Assembly (NCBI GenBank): GCA_007119075.1
Contig: SKQJ01000141.1
Location: 1-8,475, forward strand
Direction of reading: 5' to 3'
DNA length: 8,475 nt
DNA from: Bacteroidales bacterium
GTDB lineage: Bacteria > Bacteroidota > Bacteroidia > Bacteroidales > PUMT01
Below, piece after piece: positions 1 through 6,395 of the stretch. The first letter of the stretch is position 1; every line of letters starts with the position of its first letter. Both the position numbers and the translations under genes were made by a program. The notes under the pieces are model-generated. The model had not been told where the DNA came from. It saw only the letters and a list, made by a program, of their open reading frames with translations, and ran no database searches.

Positions 1-12
1 CGCCCCCACGAG

Positions 13-43
13 GCCACAATCACGACCCGCTCGTGATCCTGGC
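13..43. repeat. Inverted repeat (hairpin) downstream of tRNA-Arg
   Basis: A perfect 7-bp inverted repeat, atcacga (19-25) and tcgtgat (31-37), surrounds a 5-nt loop. After a 2x2 internal mismatch it is extended by gcca (13-16) and tggc (40-43). It lies 33-63 bp beyond the 3' end of the minus-strand tRNA. There is no T-run on either side, so it is not a standard intrinsic terminator. It could help end or process the tRNA transcript, or belong to a feature cut off by the window edge. Nothing else is recognisable in bases 1-75. Confidence 0.35.
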
Positions 44-75
44 TCTGCTATTTTCCGGCTATTTGTTGATTATTT

Positions 76-152
76 TGGTGATTCCGCCAGGATTCGAACC
101 TGGGACCCACAGCTTAGAAGGCTGTTGCTCTATCCAGCTGAGCTACGGAACC
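76..152 (-). tRNA. tRNA-Arg (anticodon UCU)
   Basis: Read on the minus strand, the sequence folds as a full cloverleaf. The acceptor stem GGTTCCG pairs with CGGAATC (one G-U pair), followed by discriminator A and an encoded CCA. The D arm is of the GCTC...GAGC type. The anticodon stem ACAGC/GCTGT encloses the loop CTTCTAA with anticodon TCT, and the T arm carries GGTTCGAATCC. Anticodon UCU reads AGA/AGG arginine codons. The 3' CCA is genomically encoded at 76-78; without it the gene is 79-152. There is no sign of an intron or variable-arm expansion. Arg identity follows directly from the anticodon. Confidence 0.96.
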
Positions 153-164
153 GTTAATCTGCGG

Positions 165-172
165 CAAATTTA
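165..172 (-). promoter_or_regulatory. Candidate -7 box of the tRNA-Arg promoter
   Basis: On the minus strand this reads TAAATTTG, an exact match to the Bacteroidota primary-sigma -7 consensus TAnnTTTG, 12 bp upstream of the mature tRNA 5' end. No clear TTTG -33 element is found about 19-20 bp further upstream, so the assignment rests on the -7 box and its position. Confidence 0.5.
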
Positions 173-193
173 AAAAAAATAATCCAATTATTT

Positions 194-271
194 CCGGCCC
201 GGATCATGGAGACACAGATAATGCCCGGACACGGGTTTATGCGCTACAGGCGTTGCCGGGGCCGGGATCAT
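194..271. repeat. GC-rich structured stretch in the tRNA-murB intergenic region
   Basis: The segment ccggccc (194-200) is the reverse complement of gggccgg (259-265). An inner short hairpin cccg-gaca-cggg sits at 224-235. The same outer segments also form an imperfect direct repeat, each running into ggatcat (201-207 and 265-271). This GC-rich island lies in otherwise AT-rich intergenic DNA, between divergent promoters for the tRNA and murB. It could form RNA structure, or be a regulator site or a degenerate repeat. I do not recognise a known RNA family in it. Confidence 0.3.
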
Positions 272-301
272 AAAAAATTAACGCAGCTCAGTTCATTTAA
301 T

Positions 302-309
302 TATCTTTG
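302..309 (+). promoter_or_regulatory. Candidate -7 box of the murB promoter
   Basis: TATCTTTG matches the Bacteroidota -7 consensus TAnnTTTG exactly and lies 20 bp before the murB ATG. That predicts a short leader of roughly 13-16 nt, which fits the absence of a Shine-Dalgarno sequence in front of the start. A good -33 TTTG is not visible. Confidence 0.55.
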
Positions 310-329
310 CCATTGAACCAGCGAACCAA

Positions 330-1340
330 ATGGCAGAAATAAAAGAAAATTATCCTCTCGGGCATTTCAACACTATGGGCATAAATGTCAATGCCCGGTA
401 TTTTGCACAGGCCCGGAGTATTGATGAAATTAAGGAGATACTTGACAATCACCGGGACTGTTTCCCCTTTTACATCATTGGCGGCGGGAGCAATATCCTT
501 TTTACAAAAGATTACAATGGCCTGATACTTCAGCCGGCAATTAAAGGGATCAATATCCTGGAAGAAAACCTGGAAAACACTGTTATTGAAGCAGGGGCAG
601 GCGAAAACTGGGATGAATTTGTGGAATGGACAGTCAAAAGAGGCCTGGGGGGAATCGAAAACCTGTCACTCATACCGGGATCGGTCGGGTCAAGCCCCAT
701 CCAGAACATCGGGGCATATGGCACCGAAGTCAGGGAGGTTGTTGAAAGGGTTAATTACCTTGACCTCAAGACACTCAAAATGGTCTCCCTTCCCAACCGG
801 GAATGTAATTTCGGATACCGGGACAGTATCTTTAAAAACCATCTGAAGAACAGGACAATAATTACCTCGGTTGTTTTCCGGTTAAACCGCCATCCCGTTT
901 TCAATACCAGCTACGGCAATCTGCAGGCAGAAATTGATAAACACGGGAGCATCAGCCTTGAAAGGATACGGAATGCAGTTATCGAAATCAGAAGATCGAA
1001 GCTTCCCGACCCGGCAGAGCTCGGAAATGCCGGAAGCTTTTTTAAAAACCCCGTCGTCGAATCGGCAAGGGCGCAAGCCATAAGGGAAGAATATGAGGAA
1101 ATGCCATCATTCCCTGTCGATGAGAGCTTTACCAAAATACCGGCAGGCTGGCTTATCGAGCAATGCGGCTGGAAAGGGAAAAAGACAGGAAATGCAGGCG
1201 TGCATGAAAAGCAGGCACTGGTTCTGGTCAACTACGGAGATGCCACCGGCAGAGAGATAGCAGATCTGGCCGAAAAAATCAGCCGATCGGTTTTTTCAAA
1301 GTTTAAAATTGAGCTGGAGACTGAAGTGAACATAATCTGA
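330..1340 (+). CDS. murB: UDP-N-acetylenolpyruvoylglucosamine reductase MurB
   Basis: MurB is the cytoplasmic FAD- and NADPH-dependent enzyme that reduces UDP-GlcNAc-enolpyruvate to UDP-MurNAc in peptidoglycan precursor synthesis. The 336-residue product has the FAD-binding domain in its N-terminal half: GGGSNILF at 51-58 and IPGSVGSSPIQNIGAYG at 115-131 (SS where AA is more usual). The active-site Arg is in FGYRDSIFK (Arg164), matching E. coli Arg159. The C-terminal domain holds GNAGSFFKNP (232-241), whose Ser236 is the proton donor equivalent to E. coli Ser229. The terminal LETEV supplies the catalytic Glu (probably Glu332). Length and motifs fit the E. coli-like type I MurB. The ATG follows a -7 box at short distance. 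It converges on the phosphohexomutase-like gene with a 15-bp gap. All expected catalytic residues are present. Confidence 0.97.
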   Translation: MAEIKENYPLGHFNTMGINVNARYFAQARSIDEIKEILDNHRDCFPFYIIGGGSNILFTKDYNGLILQPAIKGINILEENLENTVIEAGAGENWDEFVEWTVKRGLGGIENLSLIPGSVGSSPIQNIGAYGTEVREVVERVNYLDLKTLKMVSLPNRECNFGYRDSIFKNHLKNRTIITSVVFRLNRHPVFNTSYGNLQAEIDKHGSISLERIRNAVIEIRRSKLPDPAELGNAGSFFKNPVVESARAQAIREEYEEMPSFPVDESFTKIPAGWLIEQCGWKGKKTGNAGVHEKQALVLVNYGDATGREIADLAEKISRSVFSKFKIELETEVNII

Positions 1341-1355
1341 AGACAACCCGGTATG

Positions 1356-2783
1356 TCATTCCAGGGGAACTGCTCCCAGAACCGCTTCACGGGCATCTTT
1401 CAGTATCTCCAGGCACGATTCCGAACTGGTTGACTCGGCATACATCTTCAGGCCTGATATTGCACCGGAAGGCCTTATCAGCAACCATTCCCCGTTTGTG
1501 AATAAAAACTTGAACCCTTCCAGTGTTTCAACTCTTTCTACAACCCTGTCGCCGAACCTGCCGAAAAAACCATTCCTGCACTTTTCTATTATGGCATTTT
1601 TTCTGTTCTTTTCCACCGCAAGCTCGACACGCTCAAAAGCAAAAAAACCGGTGATGTCGTGAACTTCATCAAGCAGCTCCCGAAGGCTTTTGCCTGTCTC
1701 AGCCATGAATTGCCATATAAGAAGCCCCGCCCATATACCGTCCCTGTCGGGAATATGGGATATAACAGATATTCCGCCGGTTTCCTCTCCTCCAACCAGA
1801 ACCTTCTCCTTCAACATGATATTGCAGATATCCCGGAACCCCGACCTTACGCGGCGAACCGGGAGCGCGTAATTGCCGCAGAGTTTTTCGATCATCGAAG
1901 TGGCAGAAAAACCCGCAACAACTTTTCCTTCGTGACCTTTGTATTTATGCAGGTAATGAATTAGCAAAAGCATGATATTGTTGGCGTCGACATAATTTCC
2001 ATTCACGTCCAGCATTGCAGCACGGCAGGCATCGCCGTCGACCGCCAGACCGCAATCCAGCTTGCCGTCTTTTTTAATCAGCGTTGAAAATTCTCTCAGG
2101 TTGCTGAAATCCGGTTCCGGAGATTTTCCGCCAAAGGCAAAATCCTGTTCACAATGCAGGCTCCGGACTCCCGGAAGCAGTTTCTTCATGATCTGCTGAC
2201 CGGAGCCGAACATTGCATCAAAGGCAAATGAAAAATCCGATCGTGCGATTAAATCCAGGTCTATGTTATTTCTGACGTGATTTATATAAAGCTCTTCCAG
2301 ATCGATATATTCGATGATTTTTTTATCTATGTATTCATCGAAATGGATGGATTCAAGATGAACCTCGCTGAACTCGGGAACCATGTTTTCAATGTTCCTT
2401 AAATCAGTATCAGCCAATGGTCCCCCAAAATGCCCCTTCAGCTTGATCCCGCTGTACATAAAGGCTTTGTTGCTGGCAGATATAATTATCCCCATCGAAG
2501 CTTTTTTCCTGACGGTGCCAAGGGAGACCATCGGGGAAGTTGCAAACCGGTCAGAAAGAAAGACCTTAATGCCTCCCACTGCAAATATCTTGGCCATGGT
2601 TTCGGCAAACATTGGTCCGCCGAACCTGGTATCATAGCCGATTACAACCGAGGGAGTGTTTTCTTTATGCTTGCCGACAAGCCAGCGGGATATGGCGCGG
2701 GCGGCCCTGGCAATGTTTCCTACCGTAAACTGGTCGGCAATTAGTGAGCACCAGCCATCCGGGCCGAATTTGATGTTTTCCAT
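1356..2783 (-). CDS. Divergent phosphohexomutase-family protein with altered active-site motifs
   Basis: This 475-residue protein has the length and four-domain order of the phosphoglucomutase/phosphomannomutase family (COG1109), which moves phosphate between C1 and C6 of hexoses through a phosphoserine. Alignable motifs are FGPDGWC (6-12; family FGTDGWR), ISASNKA (101-107; family ITASHNP, with catalytic Ser104 kept), DGDACR (249-254; family DGDADR, where the Asp triad binds Mg2+), GGEETGG (331-337; sugar-binding GGEESGG, conserved) and RPSGAIS (437-443; phosphate loop RPSGTEP). Several normally near-invariant residues are thus replaced although the frame is intact. It may be a pseudoenzyme or have changed chemistry. 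The ATG at 2783 was chosen because the family begins close to this point; the frame extends to a TTG at 2831 that adds 16 unrelated residues. It lies 92 bp downstream of mltG on the same strand, so co-transcription is possible. Family membership is secure; activity is not. Confidence 0.85.
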   Translation of the reverse strand: MENIKFGPDGWCSLIADQFTVGNIARAARAISRWLVGKHKENTPSVVIGYDTRFGGPMFAETMAKIFAVGGIKVFLSDRFATSPMVSLGTVRKKASMGIIISASNKAFMYSGIKLKGHFGGPLADTDLRNIENMVPEFSEVHLESIHFDEYIDKKIIEYIDLEELYINHVRNNIDLDLIARSDFSFAFDAMFGSGQQIMKKLLPGVRSLHCEQDFAFGGKSPEPDFSNLREFSTLIKKDGKLDCGLAVDGDACRAAMLDVNGNYVDANNIMLLLIHYLHKYKGHEGKVVAGFSATSMIEKLCGNYALPVRRVRSGFRDICNIMLKEKVLVGGEETGGISVISHIPDRDGIWAGLLIWQFMAETGKSLRELLDEVHDITGFFAFERVELAVEKNRKNAIIEKCRNGFFGRFGDRVVERVETLEGFKFLFTNGEWLLIRPSGAISGLKMYAESTSSESCLEILKDAREAVLGAVPLE

Positions 2784-2845
2784 ATGCTGTTCACGATAAA
2801 AGAGAAGTCTTATGTTTCTGCTAAAAAACAATTCCCTGTTAAGGT

Positions 2846-2862
2846 AAAAAAACTTCTTTTTT
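2846..2862 (-). terminator. Possible weak A/T hairpin with T-tract between mltG and the mutase gene
   Basis: On the minus strand six A residues, the loop GAAG and seven T residues follow 14 bp after the mltG stop. The stem is A-T only, so termination would be weak. It could reduce read-through into the mutase gene or be chance in AT-rich spacer DNA. The same spacer holds TATATTTA (2862-2869, minus), one mismatch from TAnnTTTG, which might be a promoter for the mutase gene. Confidence 0.25.
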
Positions 2863-2875
2863 AAATATAGGAAAA

Positions 2876-3946
2876 TTATCTGAATATCCGCCTCTCATTC
2901 AAAGCATTTTGATACAGACGCGCATTCCGGTTGTGTTCGGAGAGGGTTCGGGCGAAACGGTGATAACCGGAAAAATCTTCTCTTGCGGAAAAAAAGATAT
3001 AATCATGTTCCTCTGCATTCAGAACCGCATCAATCGCCTGCAGAGGCGGGATAACTATCGGGCCGGGGGGCAATCCGGGATTTCGGTATGTATTGTAAGG
3101 AGAATCAATATCAAGATCGGCTCTTAATATCCTGTTGACAGTAATATCACCGAGGGCAAACTTTACGGTCGGATCGGCCTGTAATAGCATTCCCCTCCTT
3201 AAGCGATTTATGTACACTCCGGCAATTACGGGCATTTCTTCCGTCTTAACCGTTTCTTCGCTGACGATGGAGGCCAGGGTGCTGACCTGGACCCGGTCAA
3301 GTCCCAGTGCCTCTCTTTTCTGCTCCCGTTCATTGTTCCAGAATTTCAGGTACTCGCTTTTCATGCGCCGGAAAAATTGCTCGGCCGATGTATTCCAGTA
3401 AAATTCATAGGTATTCGGAATAAACAATGCAGGAAGCGTGGCATTGTCAAAACCCAATGACTCAATGAAATGAGTATTGTTTGCAAGGGCGGCTATTTCG
3501 GATGAATCGGCCTCGATCTGTCCGGATACAATTGAGGCTATATCTCCAATGGAGCGCTGGCTTATAAAAACAACCCGGACGGGGATCTGGCTGCCGGAGC
3601 GCAGCATATTGATCAGATCGTTATTGTTCATCCGGTCCTTCAAGCGGTAATTGCCGGGGTGTACGTTGTTATGATAATTTTTTTTGGCGGCAACCCATTC
3701 CAGGGAAGACATGTTCAGGACCAGGCCCTTCTTTTCAAGGATATTGAAAACGTCATCCGGTCCGGAGCCGGAAGGAATATAAATATCGGCTGAGACATTA
3801 TCTCCGGTGGTAATATTGGGACGGAATGCCCTGTCCCATATAAACCAGGAGAAACCTGCTCCTGCAATGACCGCAATTGCAATCCCGGCCGCAAAAAGCC
3901 TCATCAATAAAGACCACCTGTTGTTTCTGCTGTTTTCCACTGTCAT
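2876..3946 (-). CDS. mltG: Endolytic murein transglycosylase MltG
   Basis: MltG (YceG family) is an inner-membrane lytic transglycosylase that cleaves nascent glycan strands on the periplasmic side and is thought to set strand length. The 356-residue product has a short cytoplasmic N-terminus, one transmembrane helix at about 14-37, a LysM-like segment (about 52-118, with PGNYRL at 97-102), then the catalytic domain. Family landmarks are PNTYEFYW (177-184), LASIVSEET (224-232), INRLRRGMLLQADPTVKFAL (246-265), SPYNTY (282-287), GLPPGPI (291-297) and the C-terminal SEHN (336-339). Glu231, just before Thr232, aligns with E. coli catalytic Glu218; the nearby Glu of the usual IVEKET/IVEEET is Ser229 here. 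AGGA lies 8 nt before the ATG, and a TACTTTTG -7 box lies 19 bp upstream. The permease gene ends 140 bp upstream. Confidence 0.95.
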   Translation of the reverse strand: MTVENSRNNRWSLLMRLFAAGIAIAVIAGAGFSWFIWDRAFRPNITTGDNVSADIYIPSGSGPDDVFNILEKKGLVLNMSSLEWVAAKKNYHNNVHPGNYRLKDRMNNNDLINMLRSGSQIPVRVVFISQRSIGDIASIVSGQIEADSSEIAALANNTHFIESLGFDNATLPALFIPNTYEFYWNTSAEQFFRRMKSEYLKFWNNEREQKREALGLDRVQVSTLASIVSEETVKTEEMPVIAGVYINRLRRGMLLQADPTVKFALGDITVNRILRADLDIDSPYNTYRNPGLPPGPIVIPPLQAIDAVLNAEEHDYIFFSAREDFSGYHRFARTLSEHNRNARLYQNALNERRIFR

Positions 3947-3965
3947 CTATGTTATCCTGATAGGG

Positions 3966-3973
3966 CAAAAGTA
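3966..3973 (-). promoter_or_regulatory. Candidate -7 box of the mltG promoter
   Basis: On the minus strand this reads TACTTTTG, an exact TAnnTTTG match ending 19 bp before the mltG ATG. It suggests mltG has its own promoter rather than depending on the upstream permease gene. The remaining spacer (3974-4086) shows only two 5-bp stems, 4049-4061 and 4065-4077, without T-runs. Confidence 0.5.
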
Positions 3974-4086
3974 AAATAAAACGCCATTTTTAATGTTTAA
4001 TTATCAAAAATATGACCAAAACAGGTAAAAAGTATGAACAACGGGCATTCCTGAAACAGGAGGAAAGGAAAATCCTTCATGGAAGA

Positions 4087-5121
4087 TCAGAAGAGGATTA
4101 TCCCATACTTGTGTGCAAGGGCGGTGAGCGTGTAGGACAGCACAAGCGCGAACAGGGGGGCAATTATCCAGACTATCCAGAATTTCCGGACTGTCCTGTC
4201 CACAATGACTTTTTTCCATCCGAGCTTGGATATTCCGACGGCAATTATCGCGAAGGTATTGAGCTGAACCAGTGATGTGGGTATTCCTCTTGTAACTGAT
4301 GCCAGCAGCAGAAGAGTGGCTGTTACCGTCGAGACCAGGGTTGCTCCTACCGGCCCGAATTCAACGAGGCTTTTACCGGTGGATTGCAGCAACCGGTACC
4401 CGAAAAGGGAGCTCCCGATTGCGAAACAGGGAGCAATAATAAGGGTGGTCACTGTGATTATCATGATGAAATTCTCTTCACTGTCGGCATCTATGCCAAG
4501 TTCGTTCAAAACCATGGAAGCAATCGGCCCCGATGCATTCGCCACGTTGTTTGCCCCGATAGAAAAGGCAACATAGCATGAGGACACAAGAACAAGTATT
4601 TTAAGGACCAGGTGTTTTGACAATTTGTCATAATCAAGCAGTGTTGAATCCTTTATCCTTCTGTACAAGAGCTTTCCAATCAGAAGGGTAATGGCAAAGC
4701 CAATTACGGGCAACAGGAACCATGTCGGGATTATTTCATACAGCAATTTTGGAGAATTCAGCTGGCCGTAAAATATGGCCGGGCCGGAAATGGCAAAAAC
4801 GGTGGCCTGGCTGGTTGACTGGGGAACTGCAAGATAATTGGCGATCAGCAATGAGAGTCCCACCGAAAAGAGCACAATGGATAAAACATCGGGAGTAAGC
4901 ATTTCCGGAGGCATAAGCTCTTTGCCCATTGTTACCCCTACCCTCTTTCCTGCGGTGATTGCTCCCAGCAGGACGAATAGTCCGAATACCCCGGGTATTG
5001 CCAGTCTTTTTATTATATTGGCTCCGTATGCAGCTGAAAAAGAGGGAGCGGTTCCGCTGGCGCCCATATTCACAGCAAGGAACATGGCCGTTAAAAGAGG
5101 CAGAAGAAGTTCGCTGTACAA
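4087..5121 (-). CDS. PiT-superfamily inorganic anion permease (phosphate or sulfate, CysP-like)
   Basis: This is a 344-residue polytopic membrane protein with about ten hydrophobic helices and the duplicated layout of the PiT family (COG0306). These proteins import inorganic phosphate, or in the CysP branch sulfate, by ion coupling. The second-repeat signature GANNVANASGP is at 189-199. The first repeat reads AVNMGASGTAPSFSAAYGA (16-34) instead of the phosphate-type GANDxAN. As I recall it, B. subtilis sulfate permease CysP carries a very similar NIGASG segment, and PQSTSQ (100-105) matches its PLSTSE loop. No PhoU-like/DUF47 partner is adjacent, nor any sulfate-assimilation gene, so the substrate is open. 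The start is uncertain: the frame has only a TTG at 5121, an in-frame stop six codons further upstream, and the next ATG at residue 13, inside the first helix. No clear promoter is seen; TATTTTTA on the minus strand at 5196-5203 is a one-mismatch -7 box. Confidence 0.88.
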   Translation of the reverse strand: MYSELLLPLLTAMFLAVNMGASGTAPSFSAAYGANIIKRLAIPGVFGLFVLLGAITAGKRVGVTMGKELMPPEMLTPDVLSIVLFSVGLSLLIANYLAVPQSTSQATVFAISGPAIFYGQLNSPKLLYEIIPTWFLLPVIGFAITLLIGKLLYRRIKDSTLLDYDKLSKHLVLKILVLVSSCYVAFSIGANNVANASGPIASMVLNELGIDADSEENFIMIITVTTLIIAPCFAIGSSLFGYRLLQSTGKSLVEFGPVGATLVSTVTATLLLLASVTRGIPTSLVQLNTFAIIAVGISKLGWKKVIVDRTVRKFWIVWIIAPLFALVLSYTLTALAHKYGIILF

Positions 5122-5323
5122 GGTATCCGAATTAGATTAATACCATCTGGTGATTCATTTATCCGGCCGGCATGAAAATAAACACCCTAAAACGGTAAAA
5201 ATAGGAATAAATGTTTAAATACAATTGAAATTGACAGGCTATTGCGCAAGAGGTATTCTTTTCCGAAAAGATATCTGAAACATAATTGATTTTACAGCGT
5301 ATTCTTATTTGTCATGGAGGGCA

Positions 5324-5365
5324 GAGCGGTCTGAAACGCTTATGCCGGCAAAATAGCCGGGGCAT
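5324..5365. other. Two adjacent hairpins in the divergent intergenic region (5122-5467)
   Basis: The 346-bp gap between the permease and kinase-like genes contains no convincing gene. Two stems lie back to back. The first is gagcg (5324-5328) with cgctt (5337-5341), including one G-T pair. The second is atgccggc (5342-5349) with gccggggcat (5356-5365), 8 bp with a 2-nt bulge and the loop aaaata. Neither is followed by a T-run on either strand. A structured 5' leader, a small RNA or a regulator-binding region are all possible. The rest of the gap is AT-rich, apart from the palindrome ccggccgg at 5163-5170. TATATTTA (5413-5420) is a one-mismatch -7 box on the plus strand, 47 bp before the kinase-like ATG. 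Confidence 0.35.
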
Positions 5366-5467
5366 TAAATTACGAATATGTTTAAAAAAAAATGAAGTTT
5401 GCAGGATTTTTGTATATTTAGAAAATGATTTAAACCAGTGTCATTATGATTAACCTTTACCTGATCC

Positions 5468-6172
5468 ATGTCTGACATCCTGTTTAACTATCTTAACCGG
5501 CGACTTCATGAAGCCGAAAATGATAAGGCAAAGCAGGTCAAAGAACCCGGACCGGTTGTAACCATTTCCCGGCAGAGCGGATGCTCGGCAAGAAGGCTGA
5601 CCCAGAGACTGGCAGATGAGCTGAACAAACGACGCAAACCCGAAGAACAGTCAAGAGAATGGGATTATGTCAACAAGGAGCTTTTGCAGAAATCAGCACG
5701 CGAGCTTGATGTCAAACCATCGGAAATCGCCTATGTTTTCAAGTACCAGGAGAGAAATGCCCTCGGAGATATTTTTGCCTCCTATGCAAACAAATATTAC
5801 AAGAGCGACCGGAAAATAAGGAAAACAATTGGCGATGTAATCAGGTCGATATCTATGGAGGGCAATATCATAGTTATCGGAAGGGCCGGCGTGGTCCTGA
5901 CCAAGGACATAATGAAGTCTCTTCACATAAGCCTTGAGGCTCCCCTGGAGTGGAGGAGCTTGATGATCAGCGAGCGTTATGACCTTTCCTTTGCCGAAGC
6001 AAAAAAATCGGTTATAGAGATGGATAAGAAAAGACAAAGGTTCAGGGAATCTTTCGAAGGAAGAAATACCGACTATACATGGTTTGACGTGACTTTTAAC
6101 CGGATGACCCTGACCGAGATCGAAATTGTCGAAACCATTATCAAAATGATGGAGGTGAAGAAACTTATCTGA
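5468..6172 (+). CDS. Cytidylate-kinase-like family protein
   Basis: The 234-residue product belongs to the cytidylate-kinase-like NTPase group (Cytidylate_kin2 type) that recurs in Bacteroidota; its substrate is not known to me. The P-loop region is TISRQSGCSARRL (32-44), where a true kinase would have a GxxGxGK[ST]-like loop, so the usual Lys is absent and Arg42/Arg43 occupy the area. A central strand NIIVIGRAG (133-141) matches the conserved I-x-GR-G segment of the family. SLHISLEAPLEWR (151-163) and the basic EMDKKRQRFRESFEGR (184-199) resemble the core strand and lid of CMP kinases, followed by TDYTWFDVTFN. The length is near that of Cmk, but this is not the housekeeping enzyme. No Shine-Dalgarno sequence precedes the ATG. 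The gene stands alone between a divergent permease gene and a probable terminator. Confidence 0.8.
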   Translation: MSDILFNYLNRRLHEAENDKAKQVKEPGPVVTISRQSGCSARRLTQRLADELNKRRKPEEQSREWDYVNKELLQKSARELDVKPSEIAYVFKYQERNALGDIFASYANKYYKSDRKIRKTIGDVIRSISMEGNIIVIGRAGVVLTKDIMKSLHISLEAPLEWRSLMISERYDLSFAEAKKSVIEMDKKRQRFRESFEGRNTDYTWFDVTFNRMTLTEIEIVETIIKMMEVKKLI

Positions 6173-6259
6173 GCTGCCGGAATGTGAGAGCGCAATAATT
6201 ACCTGATCGCCTGAAATTCCCGGACAGTTAGGAAACATTTTACATATCCCTGACAGATT

Positions 6260-6294
6260 ACCTGCCGGTCACATAGTGATCCTGACCAGGTTTT
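6260..6294 (+). terminator. Probable intrinsic terminator after the kinase-like gene
   Basis: The stem acctg (6260-6264) with caggt (6287-6291), plus gtca (6268-6271) with tgac (6283-6286) across a 3-nt bulge, gives about nine base pairs. It ends in a short T-run at 6291-6294, 88 bp beyond the stop codon. It is moderately strong and its T-run is short, so the call is tentative. Confidence 0.4.
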
Positions 6295-6360
6295 AAGACC
6301 ATGCACCGAATAAAATCCGGAAAAATCCGTCCTTCAAACTAATGATTTAGTTTTTTGTAT

Positions 6361-6368
6361 TACCTTTG
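6361..6368 (+). promoter_or_regulatory. Candidate -7 box of the TPR-protein promoter
   Basis: TACCTTTG is an exact match to TAnnTTTG, 27 bp before the ATG of the TPR gene. With the terminator upstream it indicates independent transcription. AGGA at 6387-6390 may serve as a weak ribosome binding site. No matching -33 TTTG is found at the usual distance. Confidence 0.55.
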
Positions 6369-6395
6369 ATGCTTTAATCCAAACCAGGAAAAGTT

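Noticed and set aside
76..152. tRNA-Arg as an integration (att) site
   Set aside because: No integrase gene and no duplicated tRNA 3' end are seen in the window.
3..173. Plus-strand open frame with a hydrophobic stretch running across the tRNA
   Set aside because: It has no start in the window and reads straight through the antisense of the tRNA, a well-known source of false proteins (PGFEPGTHSLEG-type peptides). The hydrophobic part is too short to support a gene.
1356..2783. Assignment as phosphoglucosamine mutase GlmM
   Set aside because: The motif style (FGPDGW, long spacing and C-terminus) fits the general phosphoglucomutase/phosphomannomutase group. The altered active site gives no support for a specific substrate.
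4012..4275. Plus-strand 87-codon open frame starting in the spacer between mltG and the permease
   Set aside because: Most of it is antisense to the permease 3' end. Its composition is not protein-like and there is no promoter or ribosome binding site.
5693..6238. Minus-strand 181-codon open frame opposite the kinase-like gene
   Set aside because: The plus-strand frame matches a known family over its whole length, and the antisense product shows no recognisable motif.
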